From assembly GCA_003601535.1 (NCBI GenBank), contig PIXW01000254.1, positions 1 to 6,269 on the forward strand: 6,269 nucleotides of DNA. The letters are read 5' to 3'. The translations under genes and the position numbers were made by a program. Positions 6,073 through 6,269 of this stretch are shown here, in pieces. Positions within the stretch are counted from its first letter, which is position 1; each line of letters opens with the position of its first letter. The DNA comes from ANME-2 cluster archaeon (GTDB lineage Archaea > Halobacteriota > Methanosarcinia > Methanosarcinales > Methanogasteraceae). The notes under the pieces are model-generated. The model searched no databases. It saw only the letters and a program-made list of their open reading frames with translations, and had not been told where the DNA came from.

Positions 6073-6077
6073 ACAGG

Positions 6078-6269
6078 ATGAACGATCACAGCTACAACGA
6101 ACCGCGGCAGGACGAACCCCCTGCCGTGGAGATCAGTGACGTCAGAAAGAGCTACTACATCGGCAAGATGGAGGTGCCGATACTCCACGGCATCGATCTC
6201 GCAATCCGGCGCGGCGAGTTCCTTGCGATCATGGGACCGTCCGGCTCAGGCAAGAGCACGCTCATGAAC
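6078..6269 (+). CDS. ABC transporter ATP-binding protein, LolD/MacB type, 3' end missing
   Basis: 64 codons are visible before the window ends. After a polar extension ([16 protein letters not shown]) comes the normal start of this ATPase class: [20 protein letters not shown] with the A-loop tyrosine at 26 or 27, then [20 protein letters not shown] and the Walker A motif GPSGSGKST (residues 53-61). This is the nucleotide-binding subunit that pairs with MacB/FtsX permeases such as the one encoded at 3303-4514. The rest of operon B is outside the window; by analogy with operon A, a COG1361 protein and a permease are expected next. The N-terminal extension is similar to the start of the 70-codon ORF in operon A, and the upstream leaders are also similar, so the two loci are probably duplicates. 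Family assignment is secure; substrate unknown. Confidence 0.95.
   Translation, partial: MNDHSYNEPRQDEPPAVEISDVRKSYYIGKMEVPILHGIDLAIRRGEFLAIMGPSGSGKSTLMN

Larger units (their letters stand above)
5758..6077. other. Divergent regulatory region between the bactofilin-like gene and operon B
   Basis: This 320-bp stretch holds the minus-strand promoter (5790-5797) and the operon B control region (5979-6077). Between them, about 5800-5975, I see nothing assignable. A 60-codon minus-strand frame (5975 to 5793) has no ribosome site, runs through the bactofilin TATA element and starts right beside the operator, so it is not called. Confidence 0.6.

Overview
The window looks like archaeal, euryarchaeal DNA, most likely from a methanogen or methanotroph of the Methanosarcinales/Methanomicrobia type. 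That placement is inference. It rests on BRE + TTTAAGTA/TTTAAATA core promoters, Shine-Dalgarno sites of the GGAGGTG class, a COG1361-type exported protein ending in a membrane anchor, and a MacB/FtsX-type permease encoded next to it. No rRNA, tRNA, CRISPR array or transposase is visible.

Layout. (1) Positions 1-1588, + strand: the 3' part of an Acg-like nitroreductase-family gene, then 15 bp later an AT-rich gene for a membrane-anchored DUF6544-like protein. The second gene's base composition is foreign to its neighbours. (2) Positions 1589-1730: a GC-rich patch and a T-rich stretch with no convincing gene. (3) Positions 1735-4514, + strand: operon A. A promoter with a palindromic operator is followed by a 70-codon His-rich small ORF, a COG1361/S-layer-like exported protein, and a four-TM ABC permease. 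(4) Positions 4633-5757, - strand: a secreted or membrane protein with a bactofilin-like beta-helix of 17-residue repeats joined to a multi-TM domain, with its own TATA box. (5) Positions 5979-6269, + strand: operon B. It begins with a near copy of the operon A control region and goes into the N-terminus of a LolD/MacB-type ABC ATPase, cut by the window end.

How it fits together. Operons A and B are probably paralogous transcription units for an envelope ABC transporter (ATPase + COG1361 protein + FtsX-type permease) under one shared, unseen regulator. Their leaders align over about 97 columns with roughly 77 identities by hand count. The operator core TCGAT-NN-ATCGA sits over the BRE/TATA element of both. 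A second copy lies 54 bp downstream, complete in operon A and with only one intact half in operon B. Operon A has no ATPase: the slot that operon B fills with the ATPase holds the 70-codon ORF, whose first residues resemble the ATPase N-terminal extension. The operon A permease may therefore depend on an ATPase supplied from elsewhere, for instance operon B.
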